64,000 nt of DNA from Yponomeuta sedellus (GCA_934045075.1 OW203723.1:7909913-7973912), one strand, 5' to 3'; positions 1 through 10,904 are shown, counted from the first letter of the stretch. Program-made: numbers and translations. Notes: generated by a model not told the origin, from the sequence alone.

Positions 1-1
1 C

Positions 2-976
2 CCTGTTTCTCCCGTTGTAGCCGATATTTTCATGGAAGACTTCGAGGAGCGAGCCCTGCGAACTGCTCCCGTCCCACCAAGATTCTATAAGCGATATGTC
101 GATGACACTTTTGCTATATTACCTACTAGTGGAATAACGGCTTTCTTAGACCACCTTAACTCTATAAACAACAAGATCCAGTTTACAATGGAGTTAGAAG
201 CAGATTGTTCTTTAGCTTTCTTAGATGTTTTAGTCATCAGGAATCCAAATGGAACCTTAGGACATACAGTTTATAGGAAAAAGACCCACACTGATAGGTA
301 CCTAAACGGTGAGTCTCACCATCACCCGTGTCAGTTGTCTACCGTTGGAAAATTTCTGTTACAGAGGGCACACCGAATCTGCGACAAGGACCATCTACCT
401 GCGGAACTCCAGCATGTCAAACGAGTACTTCGTGCAAACAAGCTGCAAGTTCCGCGTGTCCGTCGCGGAGGACGTGTCAAACCGGACACAGTCGAGCGAG
501 TTCCAGCCTACCTGCCTTTCGTGAGAGGAGTGACTGACAAAATTGGGAGTATTTTGAAACGCGCCTCAATCAGAACCATCTACCAGCCGCCAAGAAAGAT
601 ACACCAATTCATGCGAAGTGTCAAGCACAGGATTCCCTTACAAGAGGCAGGAGTATACAAGCTTGACTGTGAATGTGGTTCCTCGTACATTGGTCAAACG
701 AAGCGTACCATAGCTGAGCGGGTGAAGGAACATATCGCTGATGTGAAACATAAGCGCTCTGGTAGATCTGCAGTCAGCGAGCATACACTTAGCGGTACCA
801 ACCACTTTATACATTTCGATAAAGTTAAAGTTCTAGCCCGAGAAGACCGTTTCTTCCCTAGAATGATACGTGAGGCAATAGAGATCCGCCGGCATCCAAA
901 TTTTAATAGAGATCGTGGTTGGAACATACCGGTAGCATGGGAACCAGTGCTTAAGTGCATGAGACCCCCTTGCTAG
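2..976 (+). CDS. Penelope-like retroelement ORF, 3' part (RT + GIY-YIG)
   Basis: This is the C-terminal part of a Penelope-like element polyprotein; the frame is open to the left edge, so the N-terminus is missing. Counting from the methionine at base 32, the reverse transcriptase active-site motif YVDD lies at residues 22-25, preceded by an SPVVADIF-type motif. A GIY-YIG endonuclease domain follows, with GVY at about 207-209 and YIG at 219-221, then conserved R, H and E positions before the C-terminus RPPC. RT followed by GIY-YIG is the defining order of the canonical Penelope group. The element would copy its RNA into DNA using an endonuclease nick as primer. No stop or frameshift is visible here, so the copy may be young. 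The 3' untranslated tail that follows is shared with a second copy near 60.3-60.6 kb. Confidence 0.9.
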   Translation, partial: PVSPVVADIFMEDFEERALRTAPVPPRFYKRYVDDTFAILPTSGITAFLDHLNSINNKIQFTMELEADCSLAFLDVLVIRNPNGTLGHTVYRKKTHTDRYLNGESHHHPCQLSTVGKFLLQRAHRICDKDHLPAELQHVKRVLRANKLQVPRVRRGGRVKPDTVERVPAYLPFVRGVTDKIGSILKRASIRTIYQPPRKIHQFMRSVKHRIPLQEAGVYKLDCECGSSYIGQTKRTIAERVKEHIADVKHKRSGRSAVSEHTLSGTNHFIHFDKVKVLAREDRFFPRMIREAIEIRRHPNFNRDRGWNIPVAWEPVLKCMRPPC

Positions 977-1335
977 AAGTGTGACTGTAGAATAAATAAT
1001 AAAAAATCAATTTAATTTCAATTAATAATCGGTATCTTTAAGTTCATATAAAGAAATTAGTTTATAAATTTAATTTTAACTTCAATTACTAATAATCAAT
1101 ATTGTTGACTTTATATAAAAAATAATTGGTTTGTCTATTTTGGAACGTAACTTCATAATTAACTTTTGTAATTTTTGCCGAGGGTAGTAAACTAACCGTT
1201 AATGATTTCTAAAAGACACCTGTCACCTCAGTCATCCGGGACCACGGCACCTGAAAAAGTGCCGAAACGTTGGAAAATTGTAAAAATGTAATAAACGAGC
1301 ATAAATCCGTATAAAAACAGTTTTAATTAACTCAA
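977..1335 (+). mobile_element. Penelope-like element 3' UTR/terminus
   Basis: The AT-rich tail follows the ORF stop and ends in TTTTAATTA near base 1330. It is almost the same sequence, inverted, as 60285-60639, which fixes its extent. A short hairpin, GGCAC / GTGCC around an 8-base loop, lies near 1245-1262 and is followed directly by GAAACGTTGG. The same hairpin-then-GAAACG layout occurs in a different Penelope-type terminus at 55.88 kb. Confidence 0.8.
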
Positions 1336-2810
1336 GCTCAATCAACAACTGTACCATACAGGAGATAAGTAGGTAAGGTCCATGGACTATCAAACGACGT
1401 ATGAGAATAGCTCTAATAAGCTTTCTGCAGCGGGAATGGAACGAACATTGAATAAAATGTGACAGCACATGTTGTGAGTAGGGGCCGTCATGTGATACTC
1501 AATAAACTTTATTTTTCAGGCTTTTTAACGACCCTGATATGCCTTGGGGCGTTGATTTCTCGCATTTTAACTTTCGTCTGGTGTCATGGAGGTGTTTAGT
1601 AAAGATTTTTGAAACAAAATTGATTTCAATTAAATTATATTAGCACAATTAACTAACGGAAGTTCTAATTGAATTTGGCAGCACAAATTTACTTTATAGT
1701 ATCCATAAATAAAACTTTAACCGGAATTTACAAATATTAGTACCAGTATAATCCGCCGAATAGCTCCGCCGCCGCCGCCTCTTAAACTCACTAAAACTTT
1801 AGTCCTTATGCAAAAAAATGTGACGTCATCGTTTTACTCTTTCAAAGGAGGAAGGAGTTCTTAATATTACTTTCTCGACAGTCCACTTCCAGCAAAACAT
1901 AATTAATTCTAAACACATTGCCAGTGAAAAACTCGAAAAAGCTCTCAAGGGTGCTCTCGTCGTTACTTGCAATTTTTTTGTTCAAAGTAGCTCAGCGATA
2001 TTTGACAAGGTTTTGCATTCAGATTCTGCAAGCCAAATTAGCATCTATTACCTACGATTTAGGCTTATGAGGATATAACAACTTGTGTGTTTGGTAGATG
2101 TGTAATATTTCGCGCGTTCTCAGCTAAGCCTAAGGGTGATTTATTATAAAAGTTATAAGCGGCATTTTTAATGTCAAAGAGGCTTTTAAGACTTTGCCCT
2201 TTGAAGATACCGCGAGAAGATAACCTAATTAACAAACGTTATATATCATTGGGCCGGCCGACTGCAAATATGAGATTTTATTTATTAACCGGCCGAGGAA
2301 AAGTTGTTGTGTCATTAATTCATTATGTATGTGCGAAATAAATGCGCTCACTGGTCGTATATTCTGGTTGGCTTAATTGCTTCTTATCTCTCCGTCGGCG
2401 AATCGTTTAATTCCATGTATGTATGAGCACAAACAGACAAGATTGGGTATTAAAGTTGCCTTTTAACAAGCGCCGAGACAAAATAAAGCTAAGGTCCGTT
2501 CCACACTGGCGGTCGCGGTGGCGGCCGCAGCATAAATAGTGGCTAGTGGTTTTACGTTTTATTTGGGCCGACATCGTGGCCGCTCCAGTGTGAGACAGGC
2601 ATAATACGTGCCATACGTATGTAATAAATAAATAATATAGTCTGAATAAACAGATAGCTCATTTTAACGTTCTCAGCTCATTTTATTGCTTATCTAAACG
2701 TGATTGCATTTTACATTCGTATATAGTAAGCCTTTTATGTAAACATACTTACGAAATTTATACGTAATAAATATGGTAATATATTACGATTGCGCTTTAA
2801 GCGTTACGAT
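1336..2810. other. Intergenic, no gene seen
   Basis: I found no convincing coding exon, RNA gene or recognisable transposon here. The sequence is AT-rich with short GC-rich islands, such as CCGGCCG motifs near 2250 and 2290 and a GGCGGCCGC motif near 2520. Confidence 0.4.
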
Positions 2811-3009
2811 GACCTCTGTACCACAGCGGTAGCGCATCTGCCTACCATGCGAGAGGTCCCGGGTTCAAACCCCGGCTGTAGACAAAAATAATACCCCAGG
2901 TCTTAGATGTTTATATGTTTGTGATGTCGCTGTTTCTGGTTCCTACGACACAGGGTATTCTAGTGTGGGGCCAGAAGCGATGTATGTGCCTGTATGTAAA
3001 TATTATGTT
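2811..3009 (+). mobile_element. tRNA-derived SINE, family 1, copy A
   Basis: The 5' 75 bases resemble a tRNA, with an A-box-like GCGGTAGCGC and a B-box-like GGTTCAAACCCC. The anticodon-arm region resembles tRNA-Gly. A non-tRNA body follows that contains ACAGGGTATTCTAGTGTGGG and ends in ATGTAAATATTATGTTAC. Inverted copies at 6.5 and 18.0 kb and a tail at 18.5 kb share head, body and order, so this is a dispersed SINE and not a functional tRNA gene. Confidence 0.85.
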
Positions 3010-3084
3010 ACAAATTGTGAAAGGATGGACAAGCCATTGTTCTGTATATAAGAGCTTCTTCACAACAAAACCACTTGTCTTGGT

Positions 3085-3300
3085 CCTAAACTAGGATAAA
3101 CCAGGATACCCTATGGTAACCAAGCAACGACATTACAAACATAGAATTACACCCAAACTGAGGTGATTTTTACTGATCACGTAGCGCGGCCTCCAGTGGA
3201 AATCGAACCCACGACTTCTATTTCGGTAGTCCTGTTAACCATGTTAAGAGTGTTAAGTGTTCAGCTTGACCGTTGAGGAAGCTAAGATCATCAATATACT
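3085..3300 (-). mobile_element. Divergent SINE related to family 1
   Basis: Reading the minus strand, a tRNA-like head with a B-box-like GTGGGTTCGATTTCC lies near 3200. It is followed by a body related to family 1 (plus-strand AGGATACCCTATGGTAACC near 3100). The match to copy A is much weaker than among the other copies, so this is an older insertion or a related family. Confidence 0.5.
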
Positions 3301-4309
3301 AGTACTCTTTTCTACGAATCTTTTAGCACATTAGAAGGTAGAAGAGACACACTTAAGAAACGGAAGTAGTTAAGAGGCCATTTTAAAGATACTGAACACA
3401 ACATCAACAACTAAATCAGGTTATTTTTCTAGATCAACCGTTTCAACAAAATGAGTACGGAGGTAGAACTAAATTATAGCTTTAACGAGATATGCGTAAA
3501 CGTATATTACTAATAACTTATATTCGAAAAAATTTAAAACACTACAAGCCTCGTAATGTTTTAAACTTCTTTACAACCCAGTACAGAAGATCCTGAAGAA
3601 AAAGAACGAGGAGAGCCGACCCCAAATACTCGTAATGGGATGAGGCAAAGACAAAGAAGAGAAGAAGACTACTAGCCTCGTAATTAACACTAAGGAATTT
3701 GCGTTTTATCGCGTAAATTATTAAAATTAATATTTTTTTCAGAATGTATGCAATTTGTGACGATAGAATTTGCGCCCGATTTGTTAGAGCATTTTTTTAC
3801 AACATGATTAAAATTACGTTATGAGTCAACTTTAACTCGATAGAAGCTTTGATACAATTTTCTATCTTTATACTTTTAGGAGACACTGAAAAACATAACT
3901 CATTATTTTTATCGTTCTCAATTTATGTAACGGATCATGCAAATACGTTTAAGGAACAAAAAGTTTCATACAACCTTTTATCACGAAATTCATCCCCTTA
4001 GGACTTTTTTTAAATTTGAAGAACTCTTCTTTTGTGGATGCCTATGACGTAGGAATGATTTTATTTTTCTTGCCTTAAGAGTTTGCAGTTTTCCGCAGTC
4101 AATAATTTTTACCTTTTAATATGCAGATTATAGAATTAAAAAGTATTATTTGTACAAAAACTCACACGATTATTAATCTTGAAATATGGCCACCCCAATG
4201 AAATTATATATTTTTCGCAAATTCTCCATTATATTAAAGCAATGTATGTGCTTGTGTGTAAATGTAATGTTATGTTATAAACGAAAATATTTATCTTAAA
4301 GCAATAATA
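3301..4309. other. Intergenic, no gene seen
   Basis: AT-rich sequence with no supported exon or repeat family. Confidence 0.35.
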
Positions 4310-4625
4310 TCGTACAGCCATGTCAGAGGCCTTATGGGCAGCTTGATAACTTCTGACAGTAAGGCCCGTCACTGTCTTACAATCCTCGACCAATCTGGAC
4401 TTGGCCCCCGTGGTGGAGTATGGCCTAACCTTCCTGCGATACAGGAAGAGACCCAGCAGTGGGGACAACAAGTGTTGATAACGAATAATATCGTAAAACA
4501 CGAACACACTGGATTTCAGTTTTTTTGAGAAGATGCTGGAAGAGACCAGGCCCCAGCAGTGGGGATAACAAGGGTTGATAACGAATAATGTCGTAGAACA
4601 CAAATACACTGCATTTCAGCTTTTG
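4310..4625 (+). repeat. 5S-SINE 3' part with internal tandem duplication
   Basis: The first 160 bases match the non-5S part of the 5S-derived repeat seen at 15.4 and 24.4 kb (TGTCAGAGGCC, GGACTTGGCCCCCGTGG, CAGCAGTGGGGA). The end of this unit is then repeated imperfectly: CAGCAGTGGGGA ... GTTGATAACGAATAAT ... CACTGGATTTCAG occurs from about 4455 and again from about 4555. The 5S-like head is absent, so the copy is truncated. Confidence 0.65.
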
Positions 4626-4654
4626 AGATATTCTACTTCTTCTAGAATTTTGAC

Positions 4655-5480
4655 ACTACCTCAACAGCTAAACCTGGACCACTGATTACATGGGCCCAGT
4701 CTATTGACTCGTGCCACAACACCCATAAGACCGCTGATTTTGTCGGCCTAGTCCACTGGATTCGTGGTCTTACTACAGGTCCTACCCAGGTCCTACCTGA
4801 TTTTGTGGTCCCAGTCCACTTGTTTTATGAACCTTCTCTCCCCTATGGTTCCATCCCTACCCGCTGATTTTATAGCCTTAAGCCGCTGGTTTTTTGACCC
4901 TACCTGTTGATTTTGTGGTCGTCGTCGTCAGGCTATACTAGTCCACTGCTGGGCCTAGCCCTCCCCTAAAGAGCACCACGTTGTGCTATCATAGGGGGTA
5001 ATGCCCATAATCCCCACTCTGGGCTTGCGGGTTGGGGATCGCAGTTCGGTGGAATTGTACTGCAGGGGGCGTAGCTGCCCACCCCCCGGTTTGTGTCCCT
5101 TACGCCTTTTACGACACCCGCGGGATGAATTGGGTTGGTGATATTCTCTAGGCCGACACCACAGAGCAATTTCGCGGTCTGCAGCAGATTTTGTGTTCCC
5201 AGTCTACTAGTTCCGTGGTTCTACCTGCTAATTTTGTTTTCCCGGTCCATTGGTTTTGTCGTCCTATCTGCTAATTTTATACCCTACGCTGCTGGATTAG
5301 TGTACCCTACCTGCTGATTTTGTCTAGTCCTATGTCCTCCGGATGACTTTGAGTCCTTTAGTTTTAGTAGATTCTAATCCACTAGTTTCATAGTCGTACC
5401 TGTTAATTTGGTGGCCCTACTTGCTGATTTGGTGAATCTAGGCCGCTGGTCTAGTGGCCCTACCCTCCCCTATAAGGAGG
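4655..5480. repeat. Degenerate minisatellite-like array with inserted block
   Basis: A loosely repeated phrase of roughly 40 bases, of the type CTACCTGCTGATTTTGTGGT followed by CCAGTCCACTGGTTTTGTGG, recurs many times from 4660 to 4945 and again from 5175 to 5470. The two parts are split by a 4965-5165 block that looks unrelated and carries a minus-strand open frame of 67 codons. I cannot assign that block to a family. Confidence 0.55.
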
Positions 5481-6523
5481 AACCGATTATAGTTATTGAA
5501 TTACACATCAAGCCTGTCACAGAGCGCGTGGGCGACGCCGCGGCCCTTTCGTTCCACCTGCGCAGACCGGGGCTCTATTATGGAAGTAGCAAACACTGCA
5601 CAGATATCCTTCCGTGATTGTTTATTTTCTATAACTCACGTGCTTACTAGTTAAAATTATTTGGTATCGAAGGATACTAAAATATTTCAACTGAAGGTAT
5701 TTTTCTTAGTTTTGGTGATTTGTCGTGTTGTTACAATAAAATATATATTTTCTTACTCTCTCACTCTCTCTGTTTTTTATGAAAAACACTTAAATTGATA
5801 AAACTAGTAGCATAACGTAGAAATACTTTGCTTAGACACTCACCGCCTTATTTATAAAAACACAAATCCTTAAAACATTCCAAAAGTGGTAGAGATTTTA
5901 CTTGAAATCACGTGACCACAGATTAAATAAAACGCCTCTAGGAGTGTTTCAGTAGAATCGTTTTGAAATTGTTTTTGTAAATAAGGCCGGAAGTATTTTT
6001 ACCTCCTCCTCTTTTGTGAGTTGAACAGATTTGGGAACGTAAAAGAAAAAACATCTGTAATAGAGCAAAACTTTTTAAGTATGTGATGAACTTACTACGT
6101 AACAAATCCACGGTGTTTGAAAATAAGCGTTAAGTAACACGAGCACATCTATGAATAGACGCCTCTCTGTACGTGAGGACGCGCTTGGTAGATACATAAT
6201 TTATATTGTAACCTTTACTGAGCTCTTGTTATGAAATTGCTATGAAAGGATTGTGTCATAATTTATTGCTGTACATTAAAGTTAGTACATTACGATATTT
6301 TGATATTGATCTCAGGTACATACCTACCTCGTCATATTTGTTAATTTACAAAAAAAAAACACATCTTTGTAGATGTCACTCGATAACAATTGATAACAAA
6401 CAGATTAATTTTTAATTTATAATTATTAACTGGTACACAGTTAAAAAGTACCAGTCATTTAAGACTTGCACTTCATTTAGAAGTATTGCACATAGTCATA
6501 AAAAAATATTTTATGTAATAAAA
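5481..6523. other. Intergenic, no gene seen
   Basis: AT-rich sequence with a short CT-rich run near 5755-5772. I see no exon or repeat family. Confidence 0.35.
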
Positions 6524-6724
6524 TAACATAACATTTACATACAAGCATATACATTGCTTCTGGCCTCACACTAGGATACCCTGTATAGTGGGAACCAGAA
6601 ACAACGACATCAGAAACATGTAAACATCCAAGACCTGGCCTTTTTATTTTGTCCCCAGCCGGGATTCGAACCCAAGACTTCTTGCATGGTAGGCAGACGC
6701 GCCACCGCTACGCCACAGAGGTCG
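6524..6724 (-). mobile_element. tRNA-derived SINE, family 1, copy B
   Basis: This inverted copy of the family-1 SINE keeps the full body (TTGCTTCTGGCC, AGGATACCCTGTATAGTGG) and tRNA-like head (GGGATTCGAACCC, GGTAGGCAGACGCG, CCACAGAGGTCG) in the same order as the copy at 18.0 kb. Mismatches in the tRNA-like head rule out a working tRNA. Confidence 0.85.
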
Positions 6725-7475
6725 AGAGGTATTTTAGAGAGATTTATAAGAATAGAAAAGTGAAATATTAATAATAAGAACTTCTACACAACACAATCAC
6801 TTCACCTTAAAATAAGCTTCGACATTTTCATTCCAAAACAATGGCGGCCAAAGCAAACTTTCACATTATTCAGAGTAACGTTTGTTCACACGCAAACCGT
6901 GGTGCATTGAAACTTATGTTAGTTTTCCTTCAAAACGCTGTGCAAACTAAGTCACGTCATGTTGTGATGTGTTATCGCGATCGCATTTGTACTACAACCC
7001 TCCTAATTTAACTACAATATAAGTTCCAAAATATCGCAACGTTCAGCGTACATTGATGCGTCGTTTGCGACAAGAGAAGAACCAATACACTTGATGTCAG
7101 ATTCAGTTGAGAGCAAATTAAGTTTTACAGCATTGCACTCTACTCACTTACTTTAAGAGCGTTTTGCAACAAAACCGTTGTGTTGTAGTAGGTACTCTAG
7201 TGAAATAAAAAACTGATTCAACTAGAATGCCCTGCAGGGAAGTACTGTAGGTAGCCAGTAAGGGTACTTTAAATCCATTCATTTATTTATGAATTTATGA
7301 TTGAAGGAAGTCTAACTGAAAAATTATAAAAGGATGTCTCGAAAGGAAGTCAAACGTAAATTACTTCGTTGGTATCTATTTTACTTTAAACACAATTCTC
7401 TGTACACATTATTGCCAACTGTGCAACAGTTTCCAAAATGCATAAAATACATACAAAGTTACACTATTTTTATTT

Positions 7476-7563
7476 TTAATGCACTAACCCGTGCTAAGGA
7501 ACAAATTTAAAAACCTCTAAATAGGTTTTTAAATTTGTTCCTTAGCACGGGTTAGTGCATTAA
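7476..7563. repeat. Perfect 41-bp-arm inverted repeat
   Basis: Two perfectly complementary 41-base arms (7476-7516 and 7523-7563) flank a 6-base loop CTAAAT. The arms consist of the 3' tail of the second SINE family (tail motif GCACGGGTTAGTGCATTAA). The outer flank TTACACTATTTTTATT at 7460 is mirrored at 9032-9048, beyond the piggyBac insertion. The palindrome was therefore longer before the transposon landed in its right arm. Confidence 0.9.
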
Positions 7564-9027
7564 CACATTGACTGCCAAATACGAGTTAACTCGTAGGGGA
7601 GGAATAGCACAGGTGCCAACTACGAGTATGGTCGTAGGTGTTCAGTGGGATATTGTATTGAAACTATGCTCGTTGGCGCCCTGTCAATGATTTTCGACTA
7701 TAGATTGGCACCTTAGAACAAATAAAACCAACAGTGTGAGTAGGATTCTTTATTGACAGAAAAAATATACCTACATAAATAAAAACCAAATATATTAATT
7801 ATTGTACACAGGATTAGTGTGATATACTTTGAGACAGTTGACAACGCACAAAGCTGGATTGCCAGGGCAAACTTCACAACAGTAGGCTTTACGTTTTTTA
7901 TTTTTAGTACAGACACAACAAGGCTTTGGCGGATCAGCCCTTTTTTCGGACGGTGGAAATTTTATCAAGGAATGATATCAAGGAAGAACATCTAATGAAT
8001 GTTCTTCATTAGATGTTCTTGGGCCAGGAGTTTCTTGCTGAATGTGGTTCTATACTGAGACTTTTGTTCGGGTAATAAATTCGTGCCATCAAATCATTGG
8101 AATTATCTAATGCAAGTCTAATTTTATGAAAGCGATCACCGTCGGTTTGTGATTCATTATCAGCAAAGTGTAAAACGCGGAGTAAAATCTGTAACCTATT
8201 TCTACTCAAAATAGTGGTAAGTTTTTTACAGCTTGGAGGTTGACCAATAGTGTGCTATTGTAGGTTGTTGATTTATGCCCATATAAAGTAGCATGCCTAA
8301 TAGTTTTCGCATTTCTTGACGATTAGTCTGTTTCCACTATCGAAATCTTGAAAGTTGTGACATTGTACGAGAGTTTCCGCAGCGTGTTTACTAGTTTGCC
8401 TTACTACCATGTCTATGAATTCACTTGAAAATAATACATAACATTCACTTTCAAGCCAAAGTTTTCAGTGAAGCTGAACTTTTGAGGCGCAGCAGATTGA
8501 TAGTTCCAAATCGTTTCTGAGTCACATGATGGGCCTTCTTAAAGTAGAATATCTTCATCTGCGTCGGTGATGTCTGACACAAAAGACGAAGGAGAACTAA
8601 TAGAATCCTCACCCACTTGTAGAGCATAGTCATCTCCTGAACCAGCGGAAAAATCCTCACCATTACTTGATGATGTGTTCTCTAGGTCTTCTATGATTAC
8701 TGAGCGTGATAAAGTACGACGAGGACGTAAATAGGACATTTTAATTATGTACCTTATCGAAATATGTATTCCGCGACTAGATAAGGGCAATACTAATAGG
8801 ATGAACAGTGTAGAAAAGTTATTATTTTATTTATAAAATGAAGGGTAGATGGATTTTTTATACAAGACGCCAAGATACGAGTTAAGTCGTATACAAGTAT
8901 ACTCGTAGGATCGGCATCCTGTTTAAAAAAGTATTTAACGGTTGCCAACTACGAGTATACTCGTATTGACTTGTTTGTATTGTGGGAACCGGGATTGGAC
9001 TCCATACAAATGTTGGCATTCAATGTG
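7564..9027 (-). mobile_element. piggyBac-family transposon, internally deleted
   Basis: The element is bounded by TTAA on both sides (7560-7563 and 9028-9031), the piggyBac target duplication. Its 15-base terminal inverted repeats match at 14 positions (CACATTGACTGCCAA against CACATTGAATGCCAA). Palindromic ACGAGT-type motifs recur just inside both ends. At 1464 bp it is shorter than a typical autonomous element, and the transposase frame inside is broken. It interrupts the SINE-family-2 palindrome described above. Confidence 0.9.
7795..8739 (-). pseudogene. piggyBac transposase remnant
   Basis: Minus-strand pieces of a piggyBac transposase occur in the expected order. An acidic N-terminus starts at 8739 (MSYLRPRRTLSRS). 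A middle piece resembles EMRKLLGMLLYMGI (about 8290), followed by MSRNRLQILLRVLHFADNE (from 8209). The C-terminal cysteine-rich domain (CCVCTKNKKRKAYCCEVC) ends with a stop at 7795-7797. Frame breaks separate the pieces, and most of the DDD catalytic core is missing. The copy cannot encode an active enzyme. Confidence 0.85.
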
Positions 9028-9031
9028 TTAA

Positions 9032-9305
9032 AAATAAAAATAGTGTAATCATGTGGGTACAGTGATATCGTTCCGATGTTAAACCTAACTGCAAAGTAGG
9101 TAGTCGGGGCTGTAAGTAATGCAATTTGCTTAAGTCAGATGTCGCTGCCTGTACGTAATACAGAGAATATTGTAAAGAGGTTCGAAACACTGATGCCGTG
9201 AGTCGCCCATTGGCTCAATTGGTAGAGCGCTGGTACGGATAGCCAGAGGTTGCGGGTTCGAATCCCGGCATGGGTGAAAATTTTAGCCTCTAAATAGGTT
9301 TTTAA
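9032..9305 (+). mobile_element. tRNA-derived SINE, family 2, copy A
   Basis: The tRNA-like part at about 9208-9286 has a near-complete acceptor stem (CGCCCAT/ATGGGTG), A box TGGCTCAATTGG and B box GGGTTCGAATCCC. The anticodon loop lacks U33, so it is not a working tRNA. A 5' body (GTGGGTACAGTGATATCG ... CAGATGTCGCTGCCTG) precedes it and a tail GCCTCTAAATAGGTTTTTAA follows. Related copies lie at 40.2 and 53.2 kb. Confidence 0.8.
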
Positions 9306-9394
9306 ACATACAAAGTTATTAGTGGTGTTACTCTAGCGTTAGTACATATTCCTATTCTAGTATTTACTGTGCACTGTCAAGTCTACACCATCTA

Positions 9395-9500
9395 TAAAAC
9401 CATGTCCCAGGCTCTACAGCGTCGGAGTGGTCCCTTCACCCATCTAGTGTGAGTGAAGATGCCACTGGACGCTGTATAAATCATCTCATTAAGTAGATCC
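9395..9500 (+). repeat. SINE 3' tail, shared with 52.15-52.25 kb
   Basis: The segment holding CCCTTCACCC ... GTGAGTGAAG and GACGCTGTATAAATCATCTC is shared with the intronic repeat at 52150-52250. No tRNA-like head is visible at this copy, so it looks 5' truncated. Confidence 0.6.
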
Positions 9501-9988
9501 AAAAAACAATTCCAATATTATTATTACTGTGCACTGTCATTGCATACCAATTGAAGATTATAATATTACATCCTCTTAATACGAAATTAAATACGGCTCT
9601 TAAATTACTAGTTTTTTCAAGTTCGTTGATACTTTTCACTTATTTCTTTTTGAAGCTTCTCTAACGCAAGCAGCAATATACAGTGAAAGAGTCCCGTGGT
9701 CGTAGATGGAGGTTTGTTTGCCAGCGCCGGCGGTGTCTGGCGGAAACGGAAGCTTCAAGTTGTAGTGGTAATGAATTTGCGCACGGCTGCCTGCGAGGGC
9801 GGGCGGCGCCCTAATAGATTGCCTTCACTGGCACTTGCTTTGTTTCTTAAACCTGTGCGATAGTTTTAAATTCACTCTGTTTTTTACCATTTAACCATAA
9901 CCAGCTATTACTGACTTGTAAATGTATGGACGAATCCAACAAGACGATAAATATGATGCCGAACAGATAATGTAAACACGAATCTGCG

Positions 9989-10217
9989 TATAGTCTGTTA
10001 GCTTTTAGAATATACCTCGGCTACTATCGGATAGAATCGGATATATTCGTGTAATAGCAATATCGGAACTAATATGACACTTAATTAAATAAAGTTAAAT
10101 GAACTTAATAAGAATTTTTTTCACAGAACAGGAAGTAGTATTACACTCGTGTGCTTTCGGCGAAAACCGAAGCCTTCTCTAAAGCCCGAGGTATATTCTA
10201 AAAGCTAACAGACTATA
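9989..10217. mobile_element. MITE, copy 1
   Basis: The ends are inverted copies of about 30 bases: TATAGTCTGTTAGCTTTTAG at the left and the complementary CTAAAAGCTAACAGACTATA at the right. There is no coding capacity. A diverged inverted copy lies at 20012-20201 and shares the interior (ATCGGATATATTCGTGTAAT and its complement). The TA-rich ends suggest TA target-site use, which I cannot prove. Confidence 0.8.
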
Positions 10218-10286
10218 GTCTGGTTGAGTTTGCGATAGTCGCGCAGAAGGTTTTTGTTTTAATTAAGTATTAATTCAGCTGAGAGT

Positions 10287-10600
10287 GGCGGTGATAGCGG
10301 AGTAGTAGAACAGCGCCTTCTCAATGAGGAGGCCGTGAGTTCGAATCCACCATTGACTTTGTTTTCTAAGTAACCTACATTTGTGAAGTTAGGAAGCACT
10401 TAAGCGACATTTAACCAGTGTAAGCATGTGAAGTTATAGTGGCAATACCACGCGCTTACCGTGAAGTAAAACATCATGAGGAAACCTGAGTATCCGAGAT
10501 GTTCAACTACCTCAGCGCTTAGAATTGCCAATCCGCGGTGGGCACGCGTGAATATTAAGCCCATACTCTCTCTTTCGGAGAGAAGGCTATGTATAAAAAA
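10287..10600 (+). mobile_element. tRNA-derived SINE, family 3
   Basis: A tRNA-like head near 10288-10358 (GCGGTGATAGCGGAGTAGTA, B box GAGTTCGAATCC) is followed by a body ending in AAGCCCATACTCTCTC. A related tail (AAGCCCATATTCTCTC) lies near 39590 in an intron of the second ceramidase gene, supporting a dispersed family. Confidence 0.6.
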
Positions 10601-10904
10601 ACGACCAAACCGAAGTCCCCAGGCAATGGCACCCTGAATACATCCATGCGAATTCAAAGTCATTTCATGTTATTTGGCGGGCAATATGAACTTGCTACGA
10701 TTTCTTTAGAACGTAATTTGTGTTCAACCCTCTTTGTTTATAAACTTAACTGGGCGTTATTCTGATTAGCTTTCAGAAGATACAACAACAAAGCCCCGTT
10801 AGAGAGGCCAAGTATATGATAGTCCTAAATTCAATTTGCCGTCTACGGGGCCGGTGTGACCACAACAACGGCTAGCGTCCGAATAACAATTATTTTGTCG
10901 ATTA

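Noticed and set aside
694..960. 88-codon minus-strand frame at the window start
   Set aside because: Shadow of the Penelope RT/GIY-YIG frame on the other strand.
2811..2885. tRNA-Gly-like gene
   Set aside because: It has A- and B-box motifs, but the same head with the same non-tRNA body recurs at 6.5 and 18.0 kb and the stems are imperfect, so it is a SINE.
9208..9286. Stand-alone tRNA gene
   Set aside because: The acceptor and T arm look good, but U33 is missing and the flanking body and tail match other SINE family-2 copies.
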